Positions 27,307 to 37,326 of a stretch of 64,000 nucleotides of DNA are shown here, piece after piece. Both the position numbers and the translations under genes were made by a program. Origin of the DNA: Paenibacillus sp. R14(2021) (lineage in GTDB: Bacteria > Bacillota > Bacilli > Paenibacillales > Paenibacillaceae). Below the pieces are notes generated by a model, which searched no databases, was not told the origin of the DNA, and saw only the letters and a program-made list of their open reading frames with translations. The number at the start of each line of letters is the position of its first letter. The first letter of the stretch is position 1. The DNA is taken from assembly GCF_019431355.1 (NCBI RefSeq), contig NZ_CP080269.1:3562501-3626500 (forward strand), read 5' to 3'.

Positions 27307-28791
27307 TTGAAATTAAAAGGTCTCCATCTCATTTGGACGCTTGTGATTCTATTCGTGCTGCTGCTTTCCGCCGGCTGGGGCGGCATCTGGGTGTATGCTT
27401 CGCAGCAAACCATTCCCAAGAACGTCGCCTTAACGCAAGGCGGCAGCGAAGCCGGACAAGGCCTCCAGACGCTCAAGGGCGGCAGCATCCAAGCCATCGG
27501 CGGTCTTCACATATCGGACGTGCAGCGGATGCTCGCGGACCGTAAAGCAGCGCTTGAACAGCTTACCTTGCGCGTGCAGGGCGGCCCGGAAAACGCGGCG
27601 CAAAAGTCGTGGACGTTAGCGGAGCTGGGCGTCTCCGTGAATACGAATGCAGCTGCGGCGGCCGTTAATACCTTAACGACAGGCAGCATTCGAGACCGGG
27701 TGAAGGCCCGCTGGCAGTTCCCCGAACAGCTCAGCATCAGCGTGAGCTGGAACAAGGCGGTATTCCTGAAGCAGATTCGCAGTCAATGGGGCTATCTCGA
27801 TGCGGGAGAGCCTAAGAATGCGAAGCGGACCATTCGCGCAAACGATGAAGTGGTGTATACGGCGCATACCGATGCCTACAGACTGGATGCCGACACCATG
27901 TTCAGCCATGCGGTACAAGCGGTAGAACGCTTGCTTGGGGCGAGCTGGAACGAAGGGCTGAAGCCAATCAGCTTGAAGGTCGAGCTTCAAGTGATTCATC
28001 CGTCGGTAACGCTGCAGCGGTTGAAAGACGAGGGCGTGGAACGGCGGATTGCCGCCTTCACGACAGACTTCACGACGAGCGGCGCAGGGCGCGCCTTTAA
28101 CGTGGAGATGACGGCGCGAACGCTCAACGATTGGGAGCTGGCCCCGGGAGAAGTGTTCGATTATAACAAAGTCATCGCCCTGACCAACAAAAACTACGGC
28201 TACCGCGCCGCGCCGGTCATTCTAAACGGCGAGTTCGTTCCCGGCATCGGCGGCGGGATCTGCCAGGTATCCAGCACGCTCTATAATGCCGCCCTCCACG
28301 CGGGCCTTGAAATGGTGGAGCGGCGCAACCACTCGCTCCCTGTCGCTTATCTTCCTATGGGCCAGGATGCGACGTATGCAGAAGGCGCCATTAATTTCCG
28401 ATTCAAAAACACGACCGGCAAAACGCTCATCATTCGCACGGAAGTGAAGGACCGGGAACTGACGGTGAAGCTGTTCGGCACGATGCCGAGGAACGTCAGC
28501 TATACGATTTCCTCGAAGACGGTTAGTACCGTGGCGCCGCCAGTGAAGGAGGTCGCAAGAGCCTCCCTGCAGCCGGGCACGCGCCGGCTGCTTACGACCG
28601 GCAAATCCGGTTATGTCGTCGAAACGTTCCGCACGAAGCTCGTGAATGGAAAAGTCGTATCGAGCAATCGCATATCGCGGGATACGTATAAGGCGCAGGC
28701 TACGGTGTATGCCATTGCGCCGGAGCAATCCCATCCCGAAAGCATCAACGATAACGAAAAGCCGCTGCTGGAGGACGGTGTGGCGGAGTAA
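27307..28791 (+). CDS. VanW family protein with membrane anchor and G5-like tail
   Basis: 494 aa. An N-terminal helix (8-30) anchors or exports it. Two degenerate peptidoglycan-binding-like regions lie at about 35-245. A VanW domain covers about 265-390, with the hallmark GEVFDYNKVI, GGGICQVSSTLYNAAL and GQDATYAEGAINFRFKN. The last 100 residues (PPVKEVARASLQPG to GKVVSSNRIS) resemble a G5 domain. The start is TTG at 27307 with AAGGAG 10 nt upstream. VanW proteins are named from vancomycin-resistance clusters, but their biochemical role is unsettled. An extracytoplasmic wall-related role is likely. It is a single plus-strand gene divergent from ftsE. Confidence 0.88.
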   Translation: MKLKGLHLIWTLVILFVLLLSAGWGGIWVYASQQTIPKNVALTQGGSEAGQGLQTLKGGSIQAIGGLHISDVQRMLADRKAALEQLTLRVQGGPENAAQKSWTLAELGVSVNTNAAAAAVNTLTTGSIRDRVKARWQFPEQLSISVSWNKAVFLKQIRSQWGYLDAGEPKNAKRTIRANDEVVYTAHTDAYRLDADTMFSHAVQAVERLLGASWNEGLKPISLKVELQVIHPSVTLQRLKDEGVERRIAAFTTDFTTSGAGRAFNVEMTARTLNDWELAPGEVFDYNKVIALTNKNYGYRAAPVILNGEFVPGIGGGICQVSSTLYNAALHAGLEMVERRNHSLPVAYLPMGQDATYAEGAINFRFKNTTGKTLIIRTEVKDRELTVKLFGTMPRNVSYTISSKTVSTVAPPVKEVARASLQPGTRRLLTTGKSGYVVETFRTKLVNGKVVSSNRISRDTYKAQATVYAIAPEQSHPESINDNEKPLLEDGVAE

Positions 28792-28888
28792 ATTGCAAGG
28801 GCGGAGAAGCTGAGACGGCAAGGCTGAAGTACTGCGCCCCAATCGGGGCGGCGACGCGAGTGCCAGACCCACTGCTCCTCAATATGCG

Positions 28889-28939
28889 AAAAGCCCCTTC
28901 GCGCAGCTGACGGCAATCGTCAGCCCGCGAAGGGGCTTT
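28889..28939. terminator. Bidirectional terminator between vanW-type gene and argH
   Basis: Stem AAAGCCCCTTCGCG with CGCGAAGGGGCTTT, enclosing a second perfect hairpin GCTGACGG-CAAT-CGTCAGC. T-rich sequence follows on both strands. It sits between convergent genes and serves both. Confidence 0.88.
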
Positions 28940-28966
28940 ATTATGCGCTTATGGTTATGCGTCCGT

Positions 28967-30382
28967 TCAGCGGCTGCGTTCCGCGTACTCCGTCACCCAA
29001 GCCGACGTGCCTGCGAGATCGCTCTCCGCGCGGACAATCGCCTCGGTTACTTGCTGCGTTGCCGTGCCGCCGTAAACGTTGCGGGCGTTCACGACATTTT
29101 CCGGCTGCAGCACGGTGTAGATGCGGTCGTCGAACAGCGAGGAGAACTGCTTGAACTCGTCGAGCGTCAGGTCGAGTAAATATTTTCCCTGTTGGATGCA
29201 GTAAAGCACCGTCTTACCGATGACTTCATGCGCTTGACGGAAAGGCAATCCCTTGCCGACGAGGAAGTCCGCGATATCCGTCGCATTCGAGAAGTCTTGG
29301 TTAACGGCTTGGCGCATCCGGTCCTTGTTGACCTTCATCGTCGCGACCATCGGCGCGAACAGCTGGAGCGCGCCTTGCAGCGTGCGAACCGTGTCGAACA
29401 TGCCTTCTTTGTCTTCCTGCATGTCTTTGTTATACGCGAGCGGCAGCGACTTCAATACGGTCAGCAGACCGACGAGGTTGCCGTACACACGTCCCGTCTT
29501 CCCGCGGACAAGCTCCGGCACGTCCGGGTTCTTCTTCTGCGGCATAATGCTGCTGCCCGTGCAGAACGCGTCATCCAGCTCGACGAAATGGAACTCCGTG
29601 CTCGACCACAGAATCAGCTCTTCGCTTAGCCGCGACAAGTGCATCATAATGATGGAGGCCTGGGAGAGGAACTCCAGGATGAAATCGCGGTCGCTTACCG
29701 CATCCAGGCTGTTCTCGTAGACGCGGTCGAATTTCAACTGGCTCGCCACGAAATGGCGGTCGATTGGGAACGTCGTGCCCGCCAGTGCGCCGGCGCCTAG
29801 CGGCAGCATGTTAACGCGCTTGTAGCTGTCCTGCAGACGCTCGATATCGCGGCCGAACATGCTCACATACGCCATCATGTGATGCGCGAACAAGATCGGC
29901 TGCGCGCGCTGCAGATGCGTATAGCCCGGCAGAATCGTATCGATGTTGGCTTTCGCCTGCGAGATTAGCGACTCCTGCAGCTTCTGCAGCAGGTCGACGA
30001 ACTCTACGACACGCTTGCGCAGGTAGAGGTGCATGTCCGTCGCCACTTGGTCGTTGCGGCTGCGGCCTGTATGGAGCTTGCCGCCGGCAGGTCCTACATC
30101 GTCGATCAGCGTCTTCTCGATATTCATGTGAATGTCTTCATCGGAAATGGAAAATTCGATATCATTGCGCTTGATGCGCTGCAGCACGCGGTGCAGGCCA
30201 TCCTTGATCGTCTCGACGTCCGCGGCAGGCAGAATGCCCTGCTTGCCCAGCATCGTGACATGTGCCAGACTGCCTTGGATGTCCTCCTCGGCCAGTTCTT
30301 TATCAAACATAATCGATGCCGTATATTCTTCAACCAGCTGGTCGGTTTTCTTCGTAAACCGGCCGCCCCATAATTTACTCAC
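28967..30382 (-). CDS. argH: Argininosuccinate lyase ArgH
   Basis: Last step of arginine synthesis: argininosuccinate to arginine and fumarate. It is 471 aa, full length for the fumarase/aspartase superfamily. The signature [16 protein letters not shown] holds the catalytic Ser loop, with [12 protein letters not shown] and [10 protein letters not shown] upstream. The GTG start at 30382 (MSKLWGGRF) has AAAGGAG 10 nt upstream. It is the last gene of argCJBDFGH, 108 nt after argG, and ends at the shared terminator. Confidence 0.97.
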   Translation of the reverse strand: MSKLWGGRFTKKTDQLVEEYTASIMFDKELAEEDIQGSLAHVTMLGKQGILPAADVETIKDGLHRVLQRIKRNDIEFSISDEDIHMNIEKTLIDDVGPAGGKLHTGRSRNDQVATDMHLYLRKRVVEFVDLLQKLQESLISQAKANIDTILPGYTHLQRAQPILFAHHMMAYVSMFGRDIERLQDSYKRVNMLPLGAGALAGTTFPIDRHFVASQLKFDRVYENSLDAVSDRDFILEFLSQASIIMMHLSRLSEELILWSSTEFHFVELDDAFCTGSSIMPQKKNPDVPELVRGKTGRVYGNLVGLLTVLKSLPLAYNKDMQEDKEGMFDTVRTLQGALQLFAPMVATMKVNKDRMRQAVNQDFSNATDIADFLVGKGLPFRQAHEVIGKTVLYCIQQGKYLLDLTLDEFKQFSSLFDDRIYTVLQPENVVNARNVYGGTATQQVTEAIVRAESDLAGTSAWVTEYAERSR

Positions 30383-30490
30383 AAGCGGTGCACTCCTTTA
30401 TCGTTTCGTCCCCTATTGACGAGATGCCCGGACCGGCACTGACGCCGACCCGGGACACCCGGTTTGATCTATGCGGCGGAACGCCGTTTC

Positions 30491-31726
30491 TTATTTCTTG
30501 CTTTGCTCAACGCCCGAGGATACTTTCAAACGCAGCGCGTTCAGGCGGATAAAGCCCGTTGCGTCGCCTTGATCATAGGCCTTGGACGGATCGGCTTCCA
30601 TCGTCGCGATGTCCGGGTTGTACAGACTTACAGGGCTCTTCACCCCTGCGCCGATGACATTTCCTTTGTACAGCTTGAGACGAACGACGCCGCTGACGTT
30701 CTTCTGGCTTTCCGTCACGAGCGCTTGCAGCGCAAGACGCTCAGGCGCGAACCAGAAGCCGTTGTAAACGAGCGAAGCGTATTTGGAAATGAGGGAGTCG
30801 CGCAGATGCATGACGTCGCGGTCCATCGTGAGCGATTCCATTTTGCGGTGAGCGGTGAACAGAATCGTGCCGCCCGGCGTCTCGTACACACCGCGGCTCT
30901 TCATGCCGACGAAGCGGTTCTCGACCATATCAACGCGGCCGATACCATGCTTGCCGCCCAGCTCGTTCAGCTTCTCCATGACGGCCAGCGGGCTCAATTG
31001 CTCGCCGTTAACCGCCGTACAGTTGCCGCCTTCGAACGTTAGCTCTACGTATTCGGATTGGTCCGGTGCATCCTCAGGCGAGACGGAAAGGACGAACATG
31101 CCTTTGTTCTCGTCACTGCTCGGATCGAACCACGGATCCTCCAGCATGCCGCTCTCGAAGCTGATATGCAGCAGGTTGCGATCCATGGAATACGGCTTCG
31201 CCGCGGAAGCTTGTACCGGAATGTTGTGCTTCTCGGCGTAAGCGATCATTTCTGCGCGTCCCGGGAATTGCTCGCGGAACTCTTCGATGCGCCATGGAGC
31301 GATAACCGCGATGTCTGGTGCCAATGCGGCAGCCGTAAGCTCGAACCGCACTTGGTCGTTGCCTTTGCCCGTTGCGCCATGCGCGATCGCCGTTGCGCCT
31401 TCCGCGCGAGCGATGTCGACCATGCGCTTCGCGATCAGCGGACGCGCGATAGACGTGCCGAGCAGATATTGGCCTTCATACAGCGCGCCGGATTGGAACA
31501 TCGGGTAGATGAAGTCCTGCGCGAATTCGTCCCGCAGGTCGTCGATATACACTTTGGATGCGCCGGTTGCCAGTGCTTTCGCTTCCAGACCATCGAGCTC
31601 ATCCTTTTGTCCGATGTCCGCGGTGAACGCGATGATTTCCGCATCGTACGTTTCCTTCAGCCATTTCAAAATGACGGATGTGTCGAGTCCGCCGGAGTAT
31701 GCCAAAACGATTTTTTCCTTCGCCAT
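30491..31726 (-). CDS. argG: Argininosuccinate synthase ArgG
   Basis: Condenses citrulline and aspartate with ATP to argininosuccinate. The pyrophosphatase-type P loop is [11 protein letters not shown] at the N-terminus. Further family segments are [18 protein letters not shown] and [20 protein letters not shown]. The ATG at 31726 ([13 protein letters not shown]) with AAGGAG upstream gives 411 aa, the usual length. The frame is open 21 codons further upstream but those residues do not belong to the family. Confidence 0.97.
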   Translation of the reverse strand: MAKEKIVLAYSGGLDTSVILKWLKETYDAEIIAFTADIGQKDELDGLEAKALATGASKVYIDDLRDEFAQDFIYPMFQSGALYEGQYLLGTSIARPLIAKRMVDIARAEGATAIAHGATGKGNDQVRFELTAAALAPDIAVIAPWRIEEFREQFPGRAEMIAYAEKHNIPVQASAAKPYSMDRNLLHISFESGMLEDPWFDPSSDENKGMFVLSVSPEDAPDQSEYVELTFEGGNCTAVNGEQLSPLAVMEKLNELGGKHGIGRVDMVENRFVGMKSRGVYETPGGTILFTAHRKMESLTMDRDVMHLRDSLISKYASLVYNGFWFAPERLALQALVTESQKNVSGVVRLKLYKGNVIGAGVKSPVSLYNPDIATMEADPSKAYDQGDATGFIRLNALRLKVSSGVEQSKK

Positions 31727-31816
31727 GATTACGTGAACGCTCCTTAATAGAAAATGAGTGCGGAAGCTCGAACAACAGCCTTGCGGCATAGGTGCCCGAG
31801 CTTCCCTTACTATATC

Positions 31817-32773
31817 CTACATTATGGCAGCCATGATCGCTTTCTGCGCGTGCAGGCGGTTCTCGGCTTGGTCAAAGATAATGGAATGCTTGCCGTCGAT
31901 GATGCCTTCGCTCACTTCTTCGCCCCGGTGCGCAGGCAGGCAGTGCATGAACAGGAAGTCGCTCTTCGCGTGGCGCATCAGCTCTTCGTTCACTTGATAG
32001 CTCGCAAACGCAAGCTCGCGTTCCTTCTGCTCCGCTTCGAAGCCCATGCTCGCCCACACGTCCGTGTAGACGACGTCTGCGCCTTCAACCGCTTCGCGCG
32101 GATCGCGGCAGACGTGGATACGCGAGCCGGTCTCGGCCGCGTTCTCCTTCGTCATGCGCACGATATCCTCGTCCGGCTCGTAGCCTTCCGGCGTTGCGAC
32201 CGACATGTGCATGCCGAGCTTCGCCGCGCCCATGAGCAGGGAGTGGACCATGTTGTTACCGTCGCCGACGTAGGCGATCTTGAGGCCTTCCAGACGGCCC
32301 TTATGCTCCAGCACGGTCTGGTAGTCGGCCAGTGCCTGACACGGATGCGACAGATCCGTCAAGCCGTTGATAACCGGCACCGTTGCGGCGCGGGCAAGCT
32401 CAATGACCGTGCGGTGCGCGAACGTGCGAATCATCATGCCGTCCAGATAGCGCGACAGCGTCTGCGCGGTATCGGATACCGTTTCGCCGCGGCCGATCTG
32501 GAGATCGTTGCGGCTCAGGAACAGCGCATGGCCGCCGAGCTGGTACATGCCGACTTCAAAAGAAACACGCGTACGCGTGGAGGACTTCTCAAAAATCATC
32601 CCGAGCGTCTTGCCCTTCAGCGGATGATACGTTTCGCCCGCTTGCTGCTTGCGCTTCAGCTCAATCGCCAAATCGATCAGATAACGCACTTCTTCCGGCG
32701 TATAATCGACCAAAGCTATAAAATCGCGGCCCTTCAGGCTGACCGCTAGTTCTTCTGTTAACAGGTGGGACAT
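31817..32773 (-). CDS. argF: Ornithine carbamoyltransferase ArgF
   Basis: Makes citrulline from ornithine and carbamoyl phosphate. Carbamoyl-phosphate binding motif SSTRTRVSFE, ornithine loop and the active-site HCLPAHRGEE are intact. The ATG at 32773 (MSHLLTEELAVSLKG) has AGAGGAG upstream and gives 318 aa. It begins 22 nt after argD. No carbamoyl-phosphate synthase genes (carAB) are in the operon, so that substrate must come from elsewhere. Confidence 0.96.
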   Translation of the reverse strand: MSHLLTEELAVSLKGRDFIALVDYTPEEVRYLIDLAIELKRKQQAGETYHPLKGKTLGMIFEKSSTRTRVSFEVGMYQLGGHALFLSRNDLQIGRGETVSDTAQTLSRYLDGMMIRTFAHRTVIELARAATVPVINGLTDLSHPCQALADYQTVLEHKGRLEGLKIAYVGDGNNMVHSLLMGAAKLGMHMSVATPEGYEPDEDIVRMTKENAAETGSRIHVCRDPREAVEGADVVYTDVWASMGFEAEQKERELAFASYQVNEELMRHAKSDFLFMHCLPAHRGEEVSEGIIDGKHSIIFDQAENRLHAQKAIMAAIM

Positions 32774-32795
32774 GGGTGGTGGTTCTCCTCTCGTT

Positions 32796-34010
32796 CTACA
32801 GCTGCGCGAGCGCCGCTTGATCCGCAAAAATCGAGGCCAGCATGCTCACCGCTTGATCTATTTCTTCCCGCGTCACGAGCAGGCTCGGAAGCAGACGCAC
32901 CACGTCAGGACCTGCCGTGATAACGAGCAGTCCGCGCTTCTGGCCTTCCGCAATAATCGAAGCGACGGGACCCTTGCATACGATGCCGACGAGCAGACCT
33001 TGGCCGCGCACTTCCTTTACGAGCGGATGGCCCGCCAGCTTGCTGCGCAGCTCGTTCATCAGGTACTCGCCCATTTCGGCTGCGCGGTCCGCGACCTTCT
33101 CCTGCACGATTGTCTCGATTGTGGCCTTCACTGCCGCAGTCGCTATCGGCGTTCCGCCGAAGGTGGAGCCGTGGCTGCCGGCGGTAAACGCTTCGATCAG
33201 CTCGCCGCCGGCCAGCATCGCACCCACCGGGAATCCGCTTCCGAGTCCTTTGGCCAGCGTGAAAATATCCGGTTCAACGCCATAGTGCTGAAACGAGAAG
33301 AGCTTTCCTGTACGGCCCATGCCCGTTTGAATCTCGTCGATAATGAGCAGCACGCCGCGTTCTTTGCACAGCTTCGCCAGATGGTGCAGGAATGCCGGGT
33401 CGACCGTAATGACGCCGCCCTCGGCTTGAATCGTCTCCAGCATGACAGCGGCCGTCTTATCCGTCACTGCGGCTTCAAGCGCTTCGATGTCGTGCATCGG
33501 GATATAGCGGAAGCCTTCCGGCAGCGGCAAATACCCCTCCTTCACTTTCTCTTGACCCGTTGCGGTCAGCGTCGCCAAGGTCCGTCCGTGGAAGGATTGG
33601 GCGAACGTAATGATTTCATAGCGACCGTTGCCCTTCACCTTCTGATGGTAACGGCGGGCAAGCTTGATTGCCGCTTCGTTCGCTTCCGCGCCGGAATTGC
33701 AGAAGAACGCCGCTTCCGCATGGCTGTTATCCGTCAGCAGCTTCGCCGCCGCCTCCTGATTGGGAATATGGAACAGATTCGACACATGCCACAGCTCATC
33801 CAGCTGCTTCACGAGCGCGTCCTTGACCTGCTTCGGCGCGTGACCGAGATTCGTGACGGCAATCCCGCTCATGAAATCCAAGTATTTGTTGCCCTTGTCA
33901 TCCCACAGCCAGCTTCCGTCCCCCTTCACTAACGAGATCGGATATCTCGCATACGTCGGGAACAGCGAGCTTCCGCCGCTGACTGCCGCTTTGTTCATAT
34001 CGCTCATCAT
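32796..34010 (-). CDS. argD: Acetylornithine aminotransferase ArgD
   Basis: PLP enzyme converting N-acetylglutamate semialdehyde to N-acetylornithine. The class III aminotransferase core includes FFCNSGAEANEAAIKLAR, the metal-like LLIIDEIQTGMGRTG with the PLP-binding Asp, and TLAKGLGSGFPVGAM with the Schiff-base Lys. The start is one of two consecutive ATGs at 34010/34007 after AAGGGGTG. 404 aa. It follows argB by 25 nt. Confidence 0.95.
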   Translation of the reverse strand: MMSDMNKAAVSGGSSLFPTYARYPISLVKGDGSWLWDDKGNKYLDFMSGIAVTNLGHAPKQVKDALVKQLDELWHVSNLFHIPNQEAAAKLLTDNSHAEAAFFCNSGAEANEAAIKLARRYHQKVKGNGRYEIITFAQSFHGRTLATLTATGQEKVKEGYLPLPEGFRYIPMHDIEALEAAVTDKTAAVMLETIQAEGGVITVDPAFLHHLAKLCKERGVLLIIDEIQTGMGRTGKLFSFQHYGVEPDIFTLAKGLGSGFPVGAMLAGGELIEAFTAGSHGSTFGGTPIATAAVKATIETIVQEKVADRAAEMGEYLMNELRSKLAGHPLVKEVRGQGLLVGIVCKGPVASIIAEGQKRGLLVITAGPDVVRLLPSLLVTREEIDQAVSMLASIFADQAALAQL

Positions 34011-34035
34011 TCGTTCACCCCTTATAAAAAATGAA

Positions 34036-34824
34036 TTAACGCTGCACGATCCGCGTGCCGATGCCGCCTTCAAGCACCGCTTTGCTAAGCACGCCCGGCA
34101 CATCGCCGTTCACGATAACGACTTCCTTGACGTCGCCTTGAATACAGGCAATCGCCGCTCGCACCTTCGGAATCATGCCGCCGTAAATGTCGCCGCTCGC
34201 GATCATTGCCTCGATCTCTTCCACTGTCACGGACGGCAGCACCTGCTTGACGCCACCGACCGTCTTCATGATGCCGGGCACGTCGGTCACGACGATCATC
34301 TGCTCTACGCCGAGATGGGAGGCCACCGCGCCGGCTGCCGTATCGGCGTTGATGTTATAACGCTGTGCCGAAGCATCGATGCCGATTGGCGCAATGACGG
34401 GAATGTAGCCCATGCCCATAACACCTTCGATGATGGCGGCGTTCACGTCTGTCACGTCGCCGACGAAGCCGATCTCGGCCGCGTTCGCCACCGGCTTCGC
34501 CAGGATTAGCTCGCCGTCTACACCGGAGAGCCCCAGCGCCTTCGCGCCGCTCTGCTGAATGCGGCGGACGATTTCTTTGTTGATGCGTCCCGCAAGGACC
34601 ATCTCCACCACGTCGAGCACGTCATTGCTCGTTTTGCGCAGGCCGCCAACGAACTCGCTTTCGATGCCAAGCTTGCCGAGCGTCTCGGAGATCGCAGGCC
34701 CGCCGCCGTGCACAATGACCGCTTTAACGCCCCGCGCCTGCAAATCCCTCAAATCTTCGAAGAAGGAGGCCGGCAGCGCCGCAAGCGTGCTGCCTCCGCA
34801 TTTCATGACAAACCGCTGTTCCAT
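34036..34824 (-). CDS. argB: Acetylglutamate kinase ArgB
   Basis: Phosphorylates N-acetylglutamate. The amino-acid kinase fold is marked by VMKCGGS, VIVHGGGPAIS, LGLSGVDGELI, PVIAPIGIDASAQRYNINADTAAGAVA and GGMIPKVRAAIACI. Two starts are possible: ATG at 34824 (MEQRFVMKCGG), closest to family length, and ATG at 34854, which lies 8 nt after the argJ stop and so fits tight coupling. I prefer the shorter form on homology grounds. No N-terminal extension of the arginine-inhibited type is visible. Confidence 0.94.
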   Translation of the reverse strand: MEQRFVMKCGGSTLAALPASFFEDLRDLQARGVKAVIVHGGGPAISETLGKLGIESEFVGGLRKTSNDVLDVVEMVLAGRINKEIVRRIQQSGAKALGLSGVDGELILAKPVANAAEIGFVGDVTDVNAAIIEGVMGMGYIPVIAPIGIDASAQRYNINADTAAGAVASHLGVEQMIVVTDVPGIMKTVGGVKQVLPSVTVEEIEAMIASGDIYGGMIPKVRAAIACIQGDVKEVVIVNGDVPGVLSKAVLEGGIGTRIVQR

Positions 34825-34862
34825 TGTTCCGTCCGTTCCTTTCGCTGTCGACATGCTATGCC

Positions 34863-36104
34863 CTATGTCCGGTAAGCCGCATTAATGCGGACGTAATCGT
34901 ACGTCAAATCGCAGCCCCAAGCCGTTGCCTCGCCGTCGCCCATGTGAAGGTCAACGTGAATGATGACCGTGTCGCCCTTCAAATACTCAAGCGCCGCTTC
35001 TTCGTCGAACGCGACCGGGCGCGACTGCGTAAGCGTCACGATGCTGCCGAGCGCGATATCGACCGTCTCGGGATTGACCGGCTGGCCTGCGCGGCCAACG
35101 GCCGCAATAATTCGGCCCCAGTTGGCATCTGCGCCGAACACGGCGGATTTTACGAGCGAAGAGCCGATAACCGTCTTCGCGATCGCCTGCGCTGCAGCAT
35201 CCGTTTGCGCGCCGCGCACCTGCACCTCGACGAGCTTCGTCGCGCCTTCGCCGTCGCGCGCGATCGCTTTAGCGAGCACTTCGCACACGTAGCGAAGTCC
35301 GTCCGTAAATGCCGCGAAATCCGGATGGCCGTCATGCAGCTCTTCGTTGCCTGCGAAGCCGCTCGCCATCGCGACAAGCATATCGTTCGTGCTCGTATCG
35401 CCGTCCACGGTGATCATATTGAACGTCAGATCCGTAACTTGGCGCAGCAGCTTGTGCAGCGTGTCGCTGCCGATGGCCGCATCCGTCGTCACGAAGCCGA
35501 GCATGGTCGCCATGTTGGGATGAATCATACCGCTTCCCTTGGACGCGCCCGCGATATGAACGAGCTGACCGTCAACGGTGACGGATACGCATACTTCCTT
35601 CTTCACCAAATCCGTCGTCAAGATCGACTGGCAGAAATCATCCGCCGCCTCGTACGAGGCGCCAAGACGGGCCGGCAGCTCCGCAATGCCGCCGCGCACA
35701 CGATCCATCTTCAGCAGCTCGCCGATGACGCCCGTTGACGCGACAGCTACCTGCTCCGCAGGAACGCCGATCGCATCCGCGAAGGCGCTGCGCATCTCGT
35801 ACGCGTCCGCTTCGCCCTGCTTGCCGGTACACGCATTGGCGTTACCGCTGTTGACGATAACAGCGCGCAGCTTGCCGCCTGCGCCGATGCTCTCGCGCGT
35901 GACGGCGATAGGTGCCGCCTGGAACGCGTTCGTCGTATACACGCCTGCCGCAGCCGCGGGTACGTCGCAGACGATGGCGCCGAGATCGTGGCGCGTCGTT
36001 TTCTTCAGGCCGCAGTGCAGGCCGGCGGCTTTAAAGCCCTTGGGCGTCGTGACCGAGCCGTTCGGCACGACGATATATGATGATGAAGCATTCCCCTGTC
36101 CCAT
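34863..36104 (-). CDS. argJ: Bifunctional ornithine acetyltransferase / N-acetylglutamate synthase ArgJ
   Basis: Recycles the acetyl group from N-acetylornithine to glutamate, and may also make N-acetylglutamate from acetyl-CoA. The self-cleavage site is visible as MIHPNMATMLGF, with the Thr of AT as nucleophile of the beta chain. Oxyanion-hole region VASTGVIGE and the N-terminal NSGNANACTG are conserved. 413 aa in one chain before processing. An operon with both argJ and no argA or argE fits the cyclic acetyl pathway. Confidence 0.95.
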   Translation of the reverse strand: MGQGNASSSYIVVPNGSVTTPKGFKAAGLHCGLKKTTRHDLGAIVCDVPAAAAGVYTTNAFQAAPIAVTRESIGAGGKLRAVIVNSGNANACTGKQGEADAYEMRSAFADAIGVPAEQVAVASTGVIGELLKMDRVRGGIAELPARLGASYEAADDFCQSILTTDLVKKEVCVSVTVDGQLVHIAGASKGSGMIHPNMATMLGFVTTDAAIGSDTLHKLLRQVTDLTFNMITVDGDTSTNDMLVAMASGFAGNEELHDGHPDFAAFTDGLRYVCEVLAKAIARDGEGATKLVEVQVRGAQTDAAAQAIAKTVIGSSLVKSAVFGADANWGRIIAAVGRAGQPVNPETVDIALGSIVTLTQSRPVAFDEEAALEYLKGDTVIIHVDLHMGDGEATAWGCDLTYDYVRINAAYRT

Positions 36105-36145
36105 TGATCAATCGATTCTCCTTCTGCGCGGTAGTTGGTTTATTT

Positions 36146-37195
36146 TTACGGATAGACCGGTACGAAACGGAGACCAAGCGTCTCCTCCCAGCCCATCATG
36201 AGATTGAGATTCTGGATCGCCTGACCTGCGGCGCCCTTTACGAGGTTGTCGAGGACCGACACGATCGTGACGCGCTTCGTGCGCTCATCGACGGCAAAGC
36301 CGATGTCGCAATAGTTGGAGCCCGATACTTCCTTCGTCGCCGGCCATGTGCCGTCCTTGCGGATCCGCACGAAATGGCGGCCTTCATAGTAATTGCGATA
36401 TAACGAGATGAAGTCCTCATTCGTATGATTGCCTGTCATCGTTGCATACATGGTGGCCATAATGCCCCGCGTCATCGGAACGAGATGCGTCGTGAACGTT
36501 GTCACGACCTTCTTGCCCGCGGCGTCGGAGAGCACCTGCTCAAGCTCGGGAATGTGCTGGTGTTTGTTGATTTTGTAAGCCTTGAAATTCTCGTTGATTT
36601 CCGCGTAATGAACGCCGACGTTGACGCCGCGGCCAGCGCCGGACACGCCTGATTTGGCATCGATAATGATGGAATCCGGGTCGATGAAGCCCGCCTTCAC
36701 CGCAGGCACCAGGCCAAGCAGTGACGTCGTCGTGTAACAGCCCGGGTTGGATACGAAATCCACGCCGCGCACGGCATCGCCGTACACTTCCGCCAAACCG
36801 TAGACCGCTTTATCCAGATACTCCTGCTGGGCAGCCTCTTTCTTGTACCATTTCTCGTATTCCGCACGGTCCTTCAAGCGGTGATCGCCGGAAACATCGA
36901 TGACCTTCAAGCCCTCTGCCAGCAGCGAAGGCACTAAACGGGTCGCAATGCCCGCGGGTGTTGCTATAAATACGACATCGGCTTTGCTCTTGATCAAGGC
37001 CGTGTCGACATCGTCCAATACGTCGTTACGAATTTCCGTTAGATGCGGGAAGCCTTCCGCGATCGGCGCTCCTGCGCTTGAGGACGAAATAACCGAAGTC
37101 ACTTCAACCTGCGGGTGATTCGCCAAAAGCCTGATCAGCTCGACGCCGCCGTATCCCGTTGATCCGATAATTGCTGCTCTTACCACTGTACTCAT
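36146..37195 (-). CDS. argC: N-acetyl-gamma-glutamyl-phosphate reductase ArgC
   Basis: NADPH-dependent reductase giving N-acetylglutamate semialdehyde. Rossmann start AAIIGSTGYGGVELIRLL, catalytic Cys in FVSNPGCYTT, and the HQHIPE and HLVPMTRGI segments are all present. The ATG at 37195 (MSTVVRAAIIG) has GGGAG 8 nt upstream. An ATG 15 nt earlier also has a usable site. First gene of the arginine operon, downstream of the ARG-box promoter. Confidence 0.95.
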   Translation of the reverse strand: MSTVVRAAIIGSTGYGGVELIRLLANHPQVEVTSVISSSSAGAPIAEGFPHLTEIRNDVLDDVDTALIKSKADVVFIATPAGIATRLVPSLLAEGLKVIDVSGDHRLKDRAEYEKWYKKEAAQQEYLDKAVYGLAEVYGDAVRGVDFVSNPGCYTTTSLLGLVPAVKAGFIDPDSIIIDAKSGVSGAGRGVNVGVHYAEINENFKAYKINKHQHIPELEQVLSDAAGKKVVTTFTTHLVPMTRGIMATMYATMTGNHTNEDFISLYRNYYEGRHFVRIRKDGTWPATKEVSGSNYCDIGFAVDERTKRVTIVSVLDNLVKGAAGQAIQNLNLMMGWEETLGLRFVPVYP

Positions 37196-37270
37196 GTCCG
37201 TCTCTCCCATCCTTATCCTTCCTAGCTAACCATTTTACACGAACGGAAGGGTATAAGAAATAGCTAACAC

Positions 37271-37308
37271 TTTGTATTATTATACATACGGTTTTATATA
37301 AATACAAC
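37271..37308 (-). promoter_or_regulatory. arg operon promoter covered by two tandem ARG boxes (ArgR/AhrC operator)
   Basis: Minus-strand promoter TTGTAT (37302-37307), 17-nt spacer, TATAAT (37279-37284), about 84 nt before argC. TATGTATAATAATACAAA at 37271-37288 matches the ARG-box pattern TNTGNATWWWWATNCANA at every fixed position. GTTGTATTTATATAAAAC at 37291-37308 matches at all but three. The boxes are 2 bp apart and cover the -10 and -35, so the hexameric arginine repressor should block polymerase when arginine is present. Confidence 0.85.
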
Positions 37309-37326
37309 GATAAATTATGTCGAATT

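Noticed and set aside
32772-33932. A 386-codon plus-strand frame opposite argD
   Set aside because: His/Arg-rich antisense shadow of a certain argD gene.
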